From Lantana camara (lineage: Eukaryota > Streptophyta > Magnoliopsida > Lamiales > Verbenaceae): a stretch of DNA of 64,000 nucleotides. The DNA lies in the NCBI GenBank assembly GCA_037501455.1, contig CM074856.1:21721001-21785000 (forward strand). The letters are read 5' to 3'. Shown piece after piece: positions 30,910 through 42,790 of the stretch. Under the pieces are notes generated by a model. The model was not told the DNA's origin. It saw only the letters and a list, made by a program, of their open reading frames with translations, and searched no databases. The position numbers and the translations under genes are program-made. How positions within the stretch are numbered: the first letter of the stretch is position 1; every line of letters begins with the position of its first letter.

Positions 30910-33501
30910 ATGGCGACAAATTAGGGAGAGATTGAATCAAGAAAGATGGAGGCAGAGGAGTCATCTCTAGGGTCGAGCTCCAACTTTAGCTCAAGTTCAA
31001 ATACTTTCGACTCGGGGTTATCCTTAAAGAAAAGGTCAACAAGTCCTCAAGGGGTCGATGAAGACATCGAGATTATGGAAGTATCAGACCCAGCCTCAGA
31101 AATAGAATTTCAATAGGTTGTCGTACCTCGAGTTAATGGTGAGGAGGTATCGACATCGGGTTAAAGAGAAGAAGAAGAGGAAGAGGAAAAAGTTGAGCCC
31201 GAGGGGCCATTGGTGAAGGATCCTCAAGCCATCCTTGGTAATATCTCTTGGGACAGGGTTAGGGAGATCGAGTATCTGCTTTTTGGGGGAATCCCGGAAT
31301 TTGGGGGCTATAAAGTGATAAAGCCCAAGACTGGAGAAAGGATAACCAACCCGCCCGAGAATTGTATTGCTATCAACTACTTGGCGGTCGAAAATAGGTT
31401 TTGAGTGCCCATTCCCGAGGATATGCTCGAATTTTACAACACTATCTGGATAAGCCCATTACAATTGATGCCTAGCTCTTACGCAATGGTGAACAGGTTG
31501 AAGGCCTTCATGTTGAGATACCTCGGAATGACCCAAATATTTATTGCTTATCGGAGGTCTTCCAGGCATCGATAACTACCGAGACTTTAGCTTCGGGGCC
31601 TTGGTATGTTCAATTGCAGTAGAAGACCGACTTTCGACTGGTGAGATCTCTGACCTCTTCAAATGGCAAAGGGTGGAAGGAGTGGTTTGTCTATGTCCGG
31701 TGCGAGAAGGGTTGGCCCAGACTTCAATTTCTAGGGTGGAGTTGGATTCCCCAAGCAACGCTTCCGAAAGGGAACCCGGGCTGGTTGAACACATTGATAG
31801 CCAGTTTGAGAGAAATGGGAAGTGTGGAGTCGAAGGATATGATCGACCCACAAATGCTTGTCGAGCTAGGGATGGCCCCTGGGGTGAGGAAGTACTTGGA
31901 CCATGGTATCTCGAGCGAAATTTCTCGATGACATTGCTAGTATTATTTTCTCCTATTTCTTTTCGTTAAGTGCTTGATCAATTTTTTTCTTTTTGTTAAG
32001 TGTTTTATCTGCTCGTCACAAGGAAATGGAGGAGCTCAAGAAGGCCTCCGAGAAGAAAAGTTTACCTCCTACTACTGAGGTAGAAGTCGAGGTTTCACGG
32101 TAAGCTACAATAAATGTTGTCCCTGCTGTCCTCGAGAATAGGACTCCTGCGGCCTCGGGAAAAAGAGGGTCGAGTCAAAGATTAGGAGTTGACGAAGAGA
32201 CCTCCTTGTCTAGAAAGTAAAAAGAGGATCACCACCACCGCCACCACTCCAAGTTCCAGGCCGAAGGGGATGGTTCGAGAAGTAAGGGTCGAGAGAAGAC
32301 TTCGACTGCCCCTTCAATCGAGATAATGAGACCTGTACTCGATGTACAGGTGAGTTAACAATCTAGACCCCCGACCCCTGCTCGAGGTGCTATCCTCTCG
32401 AGAAACGTGGCAAGCATGTTGGTTGGTGCTCGGATGCCCCCTCCTAACAAAAGACCTGTTGAGGTAATCCCTTGGAAGGCGAATGTAGTGGATATTCGAG
32501 CTTTCTTCGACTATCTAGCTCTCAATTAGCCCCACTTTCCTTGCGTCATGGGAAGTTTGAATGAGAGTGGGGAGCCCATAAGGATTGGGTTAGCCATCCG
32601 AGACTATAAGGCCATCAGAGCGTTATATAGCTCGATGCAAATAGAGGTTGACCATCGAGATCTGTGGTGTTTCTCGGAGGATGAAATTGAGGCACAGGGA
32701 ATCCAGAAGGGGATGTCGGTAAGTAAACTTCTCCACAATATTAATTTCTGAGTTTTCCTTTTTTTTTTTTTTTTTTTTTTGGAGATTCTAATACTTGGTT
32801 TCTTCTTTCAGTGGTTTCAGGACTTCTTCCACCTGGCTTGATAGAGTTATGTACATCGACAAGCGAGGGAAAATCTCGAAAAAGCCATCGAGAGAATTAG
32901 GATTGAGTTGGTGAAGAAGGATAAGAAGCTGAAAGAGACAGAGAAGGTGAAAGCCCAACTCGATAAGAACCTGTTGCAAACGGTCGAAAAGCTATCCAAA
33001 ACTGAGAAAGACCTGAAGACAGCAGAGGCTCGAGTAGAGAAGTCGATTCAAGAAAAGGCCAAGGCCAAACATCGAGGTCAAGTCAAAGGGGAAAGGAAGG
33101 GAGCTAGCCTGGCAATTAAGAGATGCGTAAACAGGCTCAACCAAGTTGTTGAGATGTTCAAGAGAAACAGAGCCTATAAATTTATAAAGTCAAAGGCCTT
33201 CTGGAAAGCTTGTTCGATTGTTAGCTTTACGGATATCGAGAAAGGCTTTAAATAGTGCTTGGCCCAAGTGCAAGCGGCTGGATACCTCCCCCCAGAGTAT
33301 AATCAATCTAAGATTGGGATCTTTTAGGATGATCCTCGACTCATGGACCCCGTGACTCAGCCACCTTCTCCTAAGCCCGACTAGACCAAAGATGAGTTTG
33401 GGTTCACCGTATATTTAGCTCGATCGATGTACTCAGGAACCCCAAAAGAGAGGGAAAGGATGCCTCTGGACTTTGATGTGGATGTATCTTTCGACCCCTA
33501 G
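30910..33501 (+). pseudogene. Antisense extra gene of Tat element, intron-containing, with stops
   Basis: Plus-strand reading, opposite to gag-pol. From ATG 30910 come a Ser- and acid-rich N-terminus, then EYLLFGGIPEFGGYKVIKP, DMLEFYNTIWISPLQLMPSS and RLKAFMLRYLG (31420-31535), which resemble the 'putative gypsy type transposon' domain of plant elements. Further on are IRIGLAIRDYKAIRALYSS (32578 onward) and a Lys/Glu-rich coiled coil at 32908-33150 (KLKETEKVKAQLDKNLLQTV), ending with an acidic tail at 33501. A canonical intron lies at 32718-32811 (GTAAGT, long T-tract, TTTCAG), joining GMS to WFQDFF. Another likely one is near 31937-32020. Several in-frame stops make this copy defective. Extra antisense genes are known in Tat-lineage elements; their function is unknown. 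Confidence 0.6.
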
Positions 33502-36044
33502 GAAGTCTGTCGTGAATACTTTGGTGACACAGCTTTTGTACTGATCGAAGAGGGAACTGGAAACGGATCGGTTGAAAAATGAGTCAGGGACAACGTGTCA
33601 GCCCTATTCCTGTGCTCTTGAACTTTGCTGAAAGTGAATCAACTTCTTAGGACTCGATTGTTGGGATCGAGTTCTTGTATCTCATGGAATGTTCTACTGT
33701 TGGGGTCAACTCCCCTAGTTGTTAGCTCATAATCCAGTGGTAAATAGGTAGGGATTCGAGCATGTTAGCTCCCGAGTGGAAAATCCAAATATTAAGTATT
33801 AGTTTAAGGATTTTTGGTCGATAAAGATCTTGTGACTTTTTATCGTGTGTTGCTTTCAAGTTTTTAGTAATGAAATGTTTAAGCCTTTCCTCAACGTTTA
33901 GTTGAGCCTGTTTAATTATCACTTTGTTTTAATATAGCATTTTGTTGATCGAAGGTGTCGAGGTAATCGAGAAGATGTTGGGATGTAAGATCCAGTCATT
34001 CGATGTGTAATAACATATCGATATAAAATGCAATTATTTGAACAAAGTATAAGATCGAATAGTAAACATTGAATCGACAGAAGTGAAGAACTTGTTATTT
34101 CATTGAGCTGAAAGACAATACAAGGTACAATATATTACATATAAAATTTTCTCAAGTTGTGGCCATTCCAAGACCAAGGTAGCGGCTTTCCGTCGAGATC
34201 CTCGAGGTTATAGGCTCGATTCTTCCCGATCTTGTAGACTCTGAAGGGCCCTTCCCAATTTTCATCAAGTTTGCCTACATGTTTCGTGACTTCAACTTTC
34301 TTGAGTACTAGGTCGCCAATTTGAAAGACCCGAGGTTGAATAGTTTTGTTGTAACCTCGAGAGACAGTGGCTCGATATTGCTCCATTTTTTGATAACCTC
34401 TCTCTCTGGTTTCTTTGATGGTATCAAGGTCGAAGGCTCGAAGTTCAGAGTTCTTTTCGAGTTGAAAGTGAGTAACTCGTGGGGAGAGATGATGGATTTC
34501 TGTGGGTATCATAGCTTTCGAGCCATAGATCATGGCAAAAGGAGTTAAACCTACTGGGAATCGAGGAGCGGTTTGATATGCCCAAAGAACTCCATCCAGT
34601 TCCTTCTTGTCTTCGAGCCTGTTACAAAGGTTCTGGATAATGGTTCGATTGGTGACTTCGACTTGTCCATTGGATTGAGGATGTCCAACAGAGGTGAACC
34701 TTTGGCTGATCTTGAAATCGGAACAATAAGCTTACAATTGTGAGCTTTGAAATTGGGGGCCGTTATTCCAAACAAGAACTTTTGGTACCCCATACCGAGT
34801 GATGATGTGTTTCCACAAGAAATCACGAATAACGTGAAATGTAATTTTTGGCACAACAAAGGCTTCGACACATTTGGAGAAGTAATCGGCAGCTACAATG
34901 ACAAATTGCCTTTGTTGAGTTGCGATTATGAAGGGTCCACTACAAAAAAAACAGCCGAATTCCGATGGGAAAAAACCGACGGAATTCCAACGGCTAAGAA
35001 AATTTGCATTCCAACGGAAAAGTCGTCGGAATTCCGTCGGAAAATTTGGTGGAATTTAACAAAAAATTGCGCCAAAAATTCCAACGAAATTTCGTTGGTT
35101 TTCCGTCGGAAATTTTAGTACAATTCTTAATTCTAAAAAATTACGCCAAAAAAACCGACGGGATTTTTCCGTCGGTTTTCCGTTGGAATTTCAATGAAAT
35201 AAAAACTTCAACGGAAAATCGACGGGAAAATCCCATCGGTTTTTTTTTTTTATTCTTCATAAAAAAAACCAACGAAATTTTCCTTTGGAATTTCAATGAA
35301 ATAAAAATTCCAACAGAAAACCCACGGGAAAATCCTGTCGGTTTTTGTTTTTTTCTTCATAAGAAAAAACCAACACAATTTTTTCGTTGGTTTTCCATTG
35401 GAATTGAAATTAAATAAAAATTCCAACGAAAAACCAACGGGAAAATCCCGTTGGTTTTTTTTTTTATTCTTAATAAAAAAAATCGAAAGGATTTTCCTGT
35501 TGGTTTTCCGTTAGAATTTCAATGAAATAAAAATTTTGTTGGTTTTCCGTCGTTTTCTGTTGGAATTTTTCAATCAAATTTAATTAGAAAAATACGATTA
35601 TAGTTAATACAAATAATTATATATTTAAAAATTATATAATATGCAAATTATAAATTATTAATATAATTGTTTGCACTAATAATTTGCGTTTATTGATTTT
35701 GGGTAAACACCGGATAAATAGTACAAATAATTTGTAAATTTTAATATCAAAGTGGGACTTCAATTTTCGATTTGATCCTCTGATTCTTCCTTCAAGTTTA
35801 AAGTTGAAGAAATCTTCAAACGCTCCTTGATGGATTTGATGGTTTGATCTTCTTCAACTTTAAATTTAGTTTTTAATAACGTTAATCCGTAGGTCCTTCA
35901 ACTTATTTACGAATCAAACGTTGGATTTTTGAGAATTCCTCCAAGAACGCGTTTTGAAGTCTCGTCGGTAACTCCGTGGATTTAGCTTGAATATAACGTC
36001 GATTCGCCTGTATAAGGGCCTTAATAACCATCTATTGTATTTTT

Positions 36045-36180
36045 TTTTTAAAGAGATAATATCACATAAAATCACTTGGATATTTATCTCTTTAATATTT
36101 TATTATTTTTTAAAAAGATAATATCACATTAATATTTATCTCTTTATATTTTTATTTTTAAAGAGATAATATCATACAAG
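36045..36180. repeat. Tandem repeats with AAAGAGATAATATCA units inside CACTA
   Basis: Three copies of AAAGAGATAATATCA(C/T)A, two followed by ATATTTATCTCTTTA, at about 60-bp spacing. Each pair can fold into a hairpin (AAAGAGATAA/TTATCTCTTT). Confidence 0.6.
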
Positions 36181-36570
36181 ACCTGAATTTGATTGGTCTG
36201 TGTGACTCAATACGCCACGTGTCGCCATATGATTTGTTGAGAAATAAACATTATAATATTAATTAATTTAACTATTTAACGTTGAAATTAAATTTATGAT
36301 AATTTCGAAATAGTAAATCAAATTGATAATATAAAATTTACTTTTTCATCTACAATAATTTTATATAATTTTATGTATATACATTATAATTAAAACACAA
36401 AAGTATATAAGCTAGCAATTTTAATATAATATCTCAATAAATATGATTATATTTAATTCAAATAATCATATATTTAAAATTTTATATTTTAAATTAATAA
36501 GAAAAAGTATTTAAATAATTAATTAAAATAAGTGTATAAATATATTTAAAGACATAATATTAATAAGAAG

Positions 36571-36640
36571 TATGTTGTCCAAGTTGGTAAGGGAGTCACC
36601 ATTCTTCCTTGGAGAGCCGAGTTCGAATCCCTGCATGCAC
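36571..36640 (+). other. tRNA-like segment with A and B box motifs (SINE-like)
   Basis: TTGGTAAGGGA (36584-36594) resembles the A box, and GAGTTCGAATCCCTG (36619-36633) contains a good B box (GTTCGAATCC), spaced as in tRNA genes and tRNA-derived SINEs. No full cloverleaf or poly-A tail was found, so it is not called a tRNA gene. It sits inside the CACTA element. Confidence 0.35.
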
Positions 36641-37599
36641 AATTATCGCGAGAATTAATTCTCGCATTGGCTGGCTTGGTTGGCTCAAGCTCGGCCCATG
36701 GCTCGTCCGAGGTGTTGGTGTGGCTCGTTTCCGGGGCGGTTCGGGTCTCACAAATGAAATTTTTTATTTTTTGTTAATTTATATATTTTTATTCTATTTC
36801 CGACGGCATACCGACGAAAAATTTTGTCGAAAATCCATCGGTTAACTTAAAAATTAAATTATTTTTGTTCCGTTGGAAAAAAATTCCGACGGAAATTGTC
36901 CGTTGGTTTTCCATTGGAAATTATTTTGTTGGAAAAAATAATTTTCCATTGGAATTCCGTCGGAATCCCATTAGAAATATATTTCCAACGGAAAACCAAT
37001 AGAACAGACCCGTCGGGACCCAATTTCGACGATGTATTTTCCAACGGGGGCCATCCCGTCTGTTTTCTATCGGAAATCAGTTTTTCGAATGGATTACCGA
37101 CGGAATTTCTGAAAATCCCATCAGAATTCGGTAGTTTTTTTGTAGTGGTCCAATGATGTCAATGATATCGATTGAGATCATTTCCATGGGATATTGGTGC
37201 AGTATGTTGGCATGTTTTTGACATTGATCAAACCTCTTAACAAATTCATAAGCATCTCTCCGAAGGGTAATACCAGTGGAAGCCAGCTCGAAACACTTTC
37301 ATGGCTAAAGATCGGCTTCATGCATGATTGCCACGTGTTCCTCCATGGATCTCTGCCAAGACTTCTTGACCTTGGGATGGTCGAAGATAACATTTAGTGG
37401 GCCCGATGAAAGAGCATTTATACAATCGATCTTCTGGGTTGAGAAAATAGCTTAAAGCTCAATATTTGATTCTTTTGGCCTCAGTTGGATGCTTGGACAG
37501 AACACCATCTCGGAGGTAAAGAACTAAGTTACCTAGCCAACAAGGTTCGGCTAGATCTATTGAATTAACTTCTTCTCTACTTTGATCTATCGATCAAGT

Positions 37600-39449
37600 C
37601 GTCGTTGTTTTCATGAAGTTTATAGATCGATCTCTTGTCCCTTGTAATCCGTTAGCGAATTTTGAGTAAGCGTCTGCTCAAACATTATCCTCTCGAGGAA
37701 CTTGATAAAGCCTGAACTCCTCGAAATTTGAGATGATCTTCTTTGCGAGAGTAAGATATCGAGTGATGGAATCTTCTTGAACCTCATAATCTCCGTTGAT
37801 TTATCCTGCAACCAGTTGGGAGTCGGTAATGGCTGTGAGCTTTTTGATGTTATGCATTTGAGCAATTTTCAGTCCTGACAGAAGAGCTTCATATTTCGCT
37901 TCATTATTTGTCGCTGGACACTCGAGAGCGATGGCGTATTCGAGCTCTTATCCATTTGTATTGTGGAAGGATACTCCTACCCTCTTCTCTCCCCCCCCCC
38001 CCCCCCCTCCGAGGAGTTCGAGGAACCGTCAACCTCGAGGGTCCATAGGGTGTTGTCTTGTTTTGGTGGGCTTGGTAGATCCTTCTCCATGAGGAAGTCA
38101 GCAAGGATCTGTGTTTGATATGATACTCTTGGTCAATAGAAAATTTTGAACTACCCGAGTTCGATTGCCCACTTGGTCAATCTTTCTGAAACTTCAGGCT
38201 TTTCTAAAACTTGTTTAAGTGGTTGGTCGGTCCTGACCACTATGGGATGAGCCTGGAAAAAAGGGCAAAGTTTGCGAGATGTGTGTACAACCACGAAGGC
38301 AAACTTTACGATCTCTAGATATCGGATTTTAGGGCCATGGAGAATTTTACTCACATAGTAAACTGGAAGATGCTTGCGATCTCGAATGGCGATGAGGACC
38401 GAGCTGATGGTTTTGGTCGAGACAGCCAAGTAGAGTTAAAGTGTTTTGGCAAGAAAAGGTTTCATGAGTAATGGTGGAGATGTCAGATAGATCTTGAGAT
38501 CTTCGAGCGCTTTGTCACACTCGGACGTCTACTCGAATGTTTTAATATTGCACAGAATTTTGAAGAAGGGTAAATTTTTCTCTGACGAGCGGGAGATGAA
38601 TCGATTCAATGAGATGATTCGACCCATAAGGCGCTGCACGTCTCGAATTAAGTTGGATTTAGAAAGAAGTTGTATGGCTTGAGCAGGGTTAGCCTCGATT
38701 CCTCGCTGACTAACCAGGTACCCGAGGAACTTGCCTCCATCGACCCCGTAAGTGCATTTGGCGAGATTGAGCTTGAGGTTGTATTTCCTTAAAAGATCGA
38801 AAGCTCTCTTTAGATGATCGAGATGATCAGTGGCTTGCTCGCTCGCTCTTGACAATCATATCATCTACACATACTTCCAATGGTTTCTCTGATCTCCGGC
38901 TTGAATACTCTATTGATCATTTGTTGATATGTGGCTCCTGCATTCTTGAGCCCGAATGGCATGACCTTGAAACAATAAATGCCATTGAAGACTGCAAAAG
39001 CTGTCTTCGACTCATCTTCGGATGCCATGAAGATTTGATAATATCCTTGGAATGCATCCATCATGCTTAATTGCTCGCACCCGGCAATGGAATCGACAAG
39101 TTGGTCAATTCTCGGGGAGAGGGTAGGGATCCATAGGGCATGCTTTATTAAGGTCGGTAAAATTATTGCACATCCGCCATTTTCCTACAAGCTTTGGGAC
39201 TATTACAACATTACAGAGCCACTCGACATACTGGATTGGAGTGATGTATCGAGCGTCTTGTAGTTTGTTGACCTTTTGTTCAATAATAGCATTTCGAGCT
39301 TCACTTTGCGGGTGGAGTTTTTGTTTGGCCAGCTTGTAGGATGGGTCAGCATTAAGGTGATGCTCAATCACCTTGCGGTCAACTCCGATAAGTTCGGATG
39401 CACTCCAAGCAAAGACGTCAATATTTTCTCTGAGGGATTGAATTAGCAT
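37600..39449 (-). pseudogene. Tat reverse transcriptase and two RNase H domains
   Basis: Minus-strand order: FAWSASELIGVD and NACPMDPYPLP-like wording (39449-39105), MDAFQGYYQIFMA and FGLKNAGATYQQM (39061-38870), then C-V-D-D-MIVK at about 38853-38875, where the usual Y-V-D-D catalytic box has Cys for Tyr. The gypsy RNase H follows (YYVSKILHGPKIRYLEI, 38429-38151), then a second, archaeal-type RNase H with NNEAKYEALLSGLKIAQMHN (about 37845-37915), which is the Tat/Ogre hallmark. Stops lie between the blocks. No 20-residue stretch outside these blocks shows another domain. Confidence 0.8.
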
Positions 39450-39825
39450 GCATTGCTCTTTGGCTATTCGACCTACTCCTATGTGGGTAATCTTCTCAGT
39501 TTGTCCAAGAATGAGCTATAAGGCCTCGGGTTTTTCCGCGGTCTCGAGCTTTTTGTCTTCTTGCTTCTTTCTTTTCGTTGCGTGTGAAGAACACATTTTC
39601 TTGGAATTTTTAGGATCGAGAGTGTCTGGGTCTTCGAGTTCATCCTCGATCATGGGATCGGCGGTGAGAACTGAGACTTGTTTTCCATTGAGCTGTTTTA
39701 CCTTTTCCATCGAGATGGAGTAGCAGGGCCAAGATGTGGGGAGATCGCATCGAACCTCGCCAATTCCGGCTGGAGTGGGCAGTTTCAATAATTAGTGATA
39801 AGTAGAATGATGGCTCGAGATTCGA

Positions 39826-40125
39826 TCAGTCCGGGCGACCGAAAATGATGTTATAAGCGGATGGCATATTGAAAACCAGGTATTCGATCTCTCGAGTAGC
39901 TCTTCTGGGTAGTGTACCCATCGAGTTTACAAGTCGAATACTGTCTTGTGTGTGAGCTTCGGCCCCGCCAAAACCTGTCAAAGGAGTTCGAATAGGGTCG
40001 AGTGGCAATTTATCATGTAAATTCGTTCGTACAAGAGTGGAGTAGATGATAATATTGCTAGAGCTTCCATTATCGATCAAAGTTCGGGATACAGCGAAAT
40101 TAGCTACATCAAGCATGACTGCCAT
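39826..40125 (-). pseudogene. Tat aspartic protease domain
   Basis: VSRTLIDNGSSSNIIIYS carries the catalytic Asp in an I-D-N-G-S-S setting (canonical D-[ST]-G, here D-N-G). The domain ends AYNIIFGRPD, the conserved closing wording of Tat/Ogre proteases. It would cut the gag-pol polyprotein. It is followed by a linker with stops to the RT. Confidence 0.75.
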
Positions 40126-40351
40126 AGGACAACTAGGTGTGTCATGTGTGTGTTATGGTACATCGATTACATCATTCTCATTAAACACAACTTTCTCTTC
40201 CTACCACGAGTCGATTGGGCGAACGTTTATCACTTCTCGTGGGCCAAAGAAACTTCTGGATGCTTCTCTCTGAGTCTTCTTCTTAGTTGTCTTTGAGTCG
40301 CCACCTGAGTGTCCCCCTGTAATCATGTCAATGCAATCTAGGCATGGTCGA

Positions 40352-42184
40352 TTATGAGGATCGCGCTTGATCGGAGGTTTGGTTTGTCATTGTCGAGCAG
40401 GCGACCTGTCGTTTTAGTTTTTCAAGATTACGGGTATGGTCATCGATTTTTTTAATGAACTCGAGAAAATGCCCGCCTTTGATGAGGCACTCGATCTCTT
40501 CATGCAAGGCATTGCACTCGGATGTGTTGTGACCCTTCTGCTGATGAAAGTTGCAAAACTTGTTACTTTCTCGGCTCTTGGTTGTTACTCTCATGGGTTT
40601 CGATTTCTTAAGGAGTTTTGGATCGATGACATTGTATATCTCATCGATTGACCAAGTTAGTTGTGTGTAACGTTTGTGAGGTTGCTGCTCGATGGGTGCA
40701 TCGGCCTTTGGTCGGATTTCAAGTCGGGCCGACCGACTGGGATCATTTTTTTTTGTTCTTTGGAGGACTAAGTCAAGAGTTCTCTAACTCTTTGAGCTGC
40801 ATCTATTCGCAGGCAGCTGCTTGAATATCGTCTAGGTTTTTTGGTTTTTGAAGGACTATGTATCTAGCACAATCATTGCTATATAGGGCTTGCTAGATTA
40901 GGGGAATAAGAAGGTCGTTGCTGGGTTTATCTGTTTTGATGACAGCTTGTGAAAATCGAGTGAAGAAATCTCTGAGAGATTCGTTCACACCTTGTTTTAT
41001 AGGGTAGAGATAGGTCGATTGGAGCTTGTCACCTTTCATAAATGAGAAGTGAGCAATGAATCTCTCGACCATGTTTTTGTAAGAGGGGATGCATTGAGGG
41101 GGAAGTCTCGAGAACCAATCTTGAGCGGGTCCATCTAGGGTAGCCACAAATATTTTGGCCCATATGTTCGGGGGGTGCCCAAACATGCTGAGCTACATCT
41201 CGAGCCTAGACACATGCTTTTCTGGATCAATTGAACCAATGTACATAGGTAATCCTGTGGGGATTTTTTCCTCTATCATGGCTTCGATGATCTCATCACA
41301 GAAAGGAGATTGGGCTTCTCAATCGCTCCTGTATCACCAAGGACGGTCTTGTTGTTGTTTCGAATGCTCGCGTCGAGGGGAATGGTGACTCGGGGAGCGA
41401 CTATGAGAGCCTTGGCCTTCATCATAACGAAGAGAGGCTTGTCGAGAAATTCTTGGGGGAAGTTGATTTTTTAGATTATCCGGCCTCACAATATGTCCTC
41501 AATTTGACCTTCGTATCTGGTTCTGTCAAGCATTCGGGCCTAGTCAATCGAAGACTCCACTAGACCCCCTGTCTGAGACATCGCTTCATCGATTCTCTTA
41601 CCCCCTCCTGGTATCAGATCGTCGAGGGCTATGGTTCCTTCTACGAGAATTGGGATGGTGGGAACTCTATTGTCTCACGCTTCTGGATTCTCGAAATTAT
41701 CTGCATTGCGTTTGTGTGGATTTGTGGGAGCTCGAGAATCCTCTTCATCCTCATCTTGAACCGAGAGTCACTCGTTAATGGGTCTTTGTGTATTTTTCTG
41801 TGTCGGAGGAGTAGGAGGATAATAGTGAGAGGGATAGTAGGAAGGGTGGTCGATCTCCGCCCAATATCCGACGGGGTGGTGGTAAGGCACTTGCTGGACA
41901 TAGACCAGGTAATTTACTACGGGTTATATTATCTCGACTGGTCGAGTTAGAGGACACTCGGGCATTTGAGGTTCTCTTCCTTTAGCAGTAGCAGCTATGG
42001 CTTCATCGCGGCAGGCACGCAAGTAATTGTCTAACTCGGGCGTCGAGTAGACAAGTTGAGGTGCCACAAGTGCAGGCGGAGGGATGCGGGTAGGGATCTG
42101 GGGGAGGATTTCCTGACCATTCTCATCAAATATGCAAATGCTAGTTAGATTTCGAGCGGCCATAACATATGACTTTTTTCCCAT
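40352..42184 (-). pseudogene. Tat gag
   Basis: Starts MGKKSYVMAARN at 42184, soon after the 5' LTR. The central capsid-like region, 41186-40893, has GPAQDWFSRLPPQCIPSYKN and ESLRDFFTRFSQAV, as in the Retrotrans_gag family. Near the C-terminus a knuckle-like CNFHQQKGHNTSEC is followed by EEIECLIKGGHFLEFI (40594-40420), typical of Tat gag. Gag would form the cytoplasmic particle. Internal stops and shifts show that it is not functional. Confidence 0.75.
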
Positions 42185-42198
42185 AGACGGCGCGAAAA

Positions 42199-42785
42199 TG
42201 ATTGAGCCAAAATCTCGATCAGACGTCGGATCTTGAACCCTGGTCCGATCACCTGAATTTGTTGAAGTGGAGAAGGCAACTATGGCTCAGAATCTAAATA
42301 TGATGAAAAGAAAGGTGAGCTCGAGGCCAACTCGGGGAAAGTAGGGGTGGTACCCGCATTGGGACTCCGACGCTCAAGTCAGATATCGAGTGACAATGAT
42401 TGAATTGGGGTGCAGTCAATGTGGTAATTGGAAGTAGTTACCTGTGGTATAAATGTTGGCATTTATATATGGTAAGAGTAATGATGACCCTGTTCGACGT
42501 ATTGATACCTCAAGCTGACAAGTGTCCCACTAGAGGGGTGCATTAAATGCTTGGTCAGCCACTTCTCTCTGGGTCAGTTAGTGGCCACGCCAGCTTATGG
42601 GTCAAAGAGTGTTGAAGCTTATAGGTCGAGGCTTGAGTCAGTCGTATACGGTCGAGGTCACAGCGGTAAAAGTAGGTGGAGTGAATCGGTCTCATGATGG
42701 CTTGAAGAAGACATTCGACATGGTCAAAATGCCACATGACGAATGATCAATGATCCACGTGGGGAGATGGGTCCATGCCACATCA
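42199..42785 (-). mobile_element. Tat element 5' LTR and leader
   Basis: Matches 29895-30480. On the minus strand the leader after the LTR reads CGCGCCGTCTATGGGA (about 42180-42196), in the place of the primer-binding site and resembling the GGCGCCGTCTGTGGGA wording found there in many Tat elements. The priming tRNA cannot be fixed from this decayed copy. Confidence 0.8.
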
Positions 42786-42790
42786 TCATG

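Larger units (their letters stand above)
34935..37150. mobile_element. Non-autonomous CACTA (En/Spm) element, 2210 bp
   Basis: Ends CACTACAAAAAAA (34938) and TTTTTTTGTAGTG (37147), flanked by the 3-bp duplication GTC (34935-34937 and 37148-37150). Both subterminal zones (about 34960-35560 and 36795-37130) are packed with direct and inverted copies of TTTTCCGTTGGAATTTC/CCGACGGAAA-type motifs, the expected transposase-binding repeats. The interior is AT-rich with no transposase gene, so it needs an autonomous partner. It disrupts the Tat integrase. Confidence 0.9.
34135..37430 (-). pseudogene. Tat integrase, split by CACTA element
   Basis: DNA-strand-transfer enzyme. On the minus strand the N-terminal and early core part (37430-37148) ends SIDIIDIIGP and resumes after the CACTA element as VAADYFSKCVEAF (34937 downward), the D-x-F/Y-S-K-x-V-E core wording. 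YGVPKVL with a weakened second catalytic region follows. The C-terminal domain (34533-34135) includes VFQIGDLVLKKV, GKLDENWEGPFRVYKI and WNGHNLRKFYM, typical of Tat integrases, and ends at 34135. Stops and small shifts occur in both halves. Confidence 0.8.
29890..42790 (-). mobile_element. Complete Tat-lineage Ty3-gypsy retrotransposon
   Basis: LTRs of 586 bp (29895-30480) and 587 bp (42199-42785) are flanked by the 5-bp target duplication TCATG (29890-29894 and 42786-42790). Minus-strand order is 5' LTR, gag, protease, RT, RNase H, second RNase H, integrase, then an antisense gene, polypurine tract and 3' LTR. The second RNase H and the extra antisense gene are hallmarks of the Tat/Ogre group. 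Total 12.9 kb, of which 2.2 kb is a CACTA insertion. All frames carry stops. The LTRs differ at roughly one base in ten in the first 130 bases, so the insertion is old. Confidence 0.85.

Noticed and set aside
31544..31969. 141-codon plus frame and its minus-strand opposite
   Set aside because: The frame differs from that of the antisense-gene blocks around it and has no domain; it is mostly a shifted shadow of the antisense gene.
36571..36640. A true tRNA gene
   Set aside because: A and B boxes are present but I could not form a complete cloverleaf with an acceptor stem.
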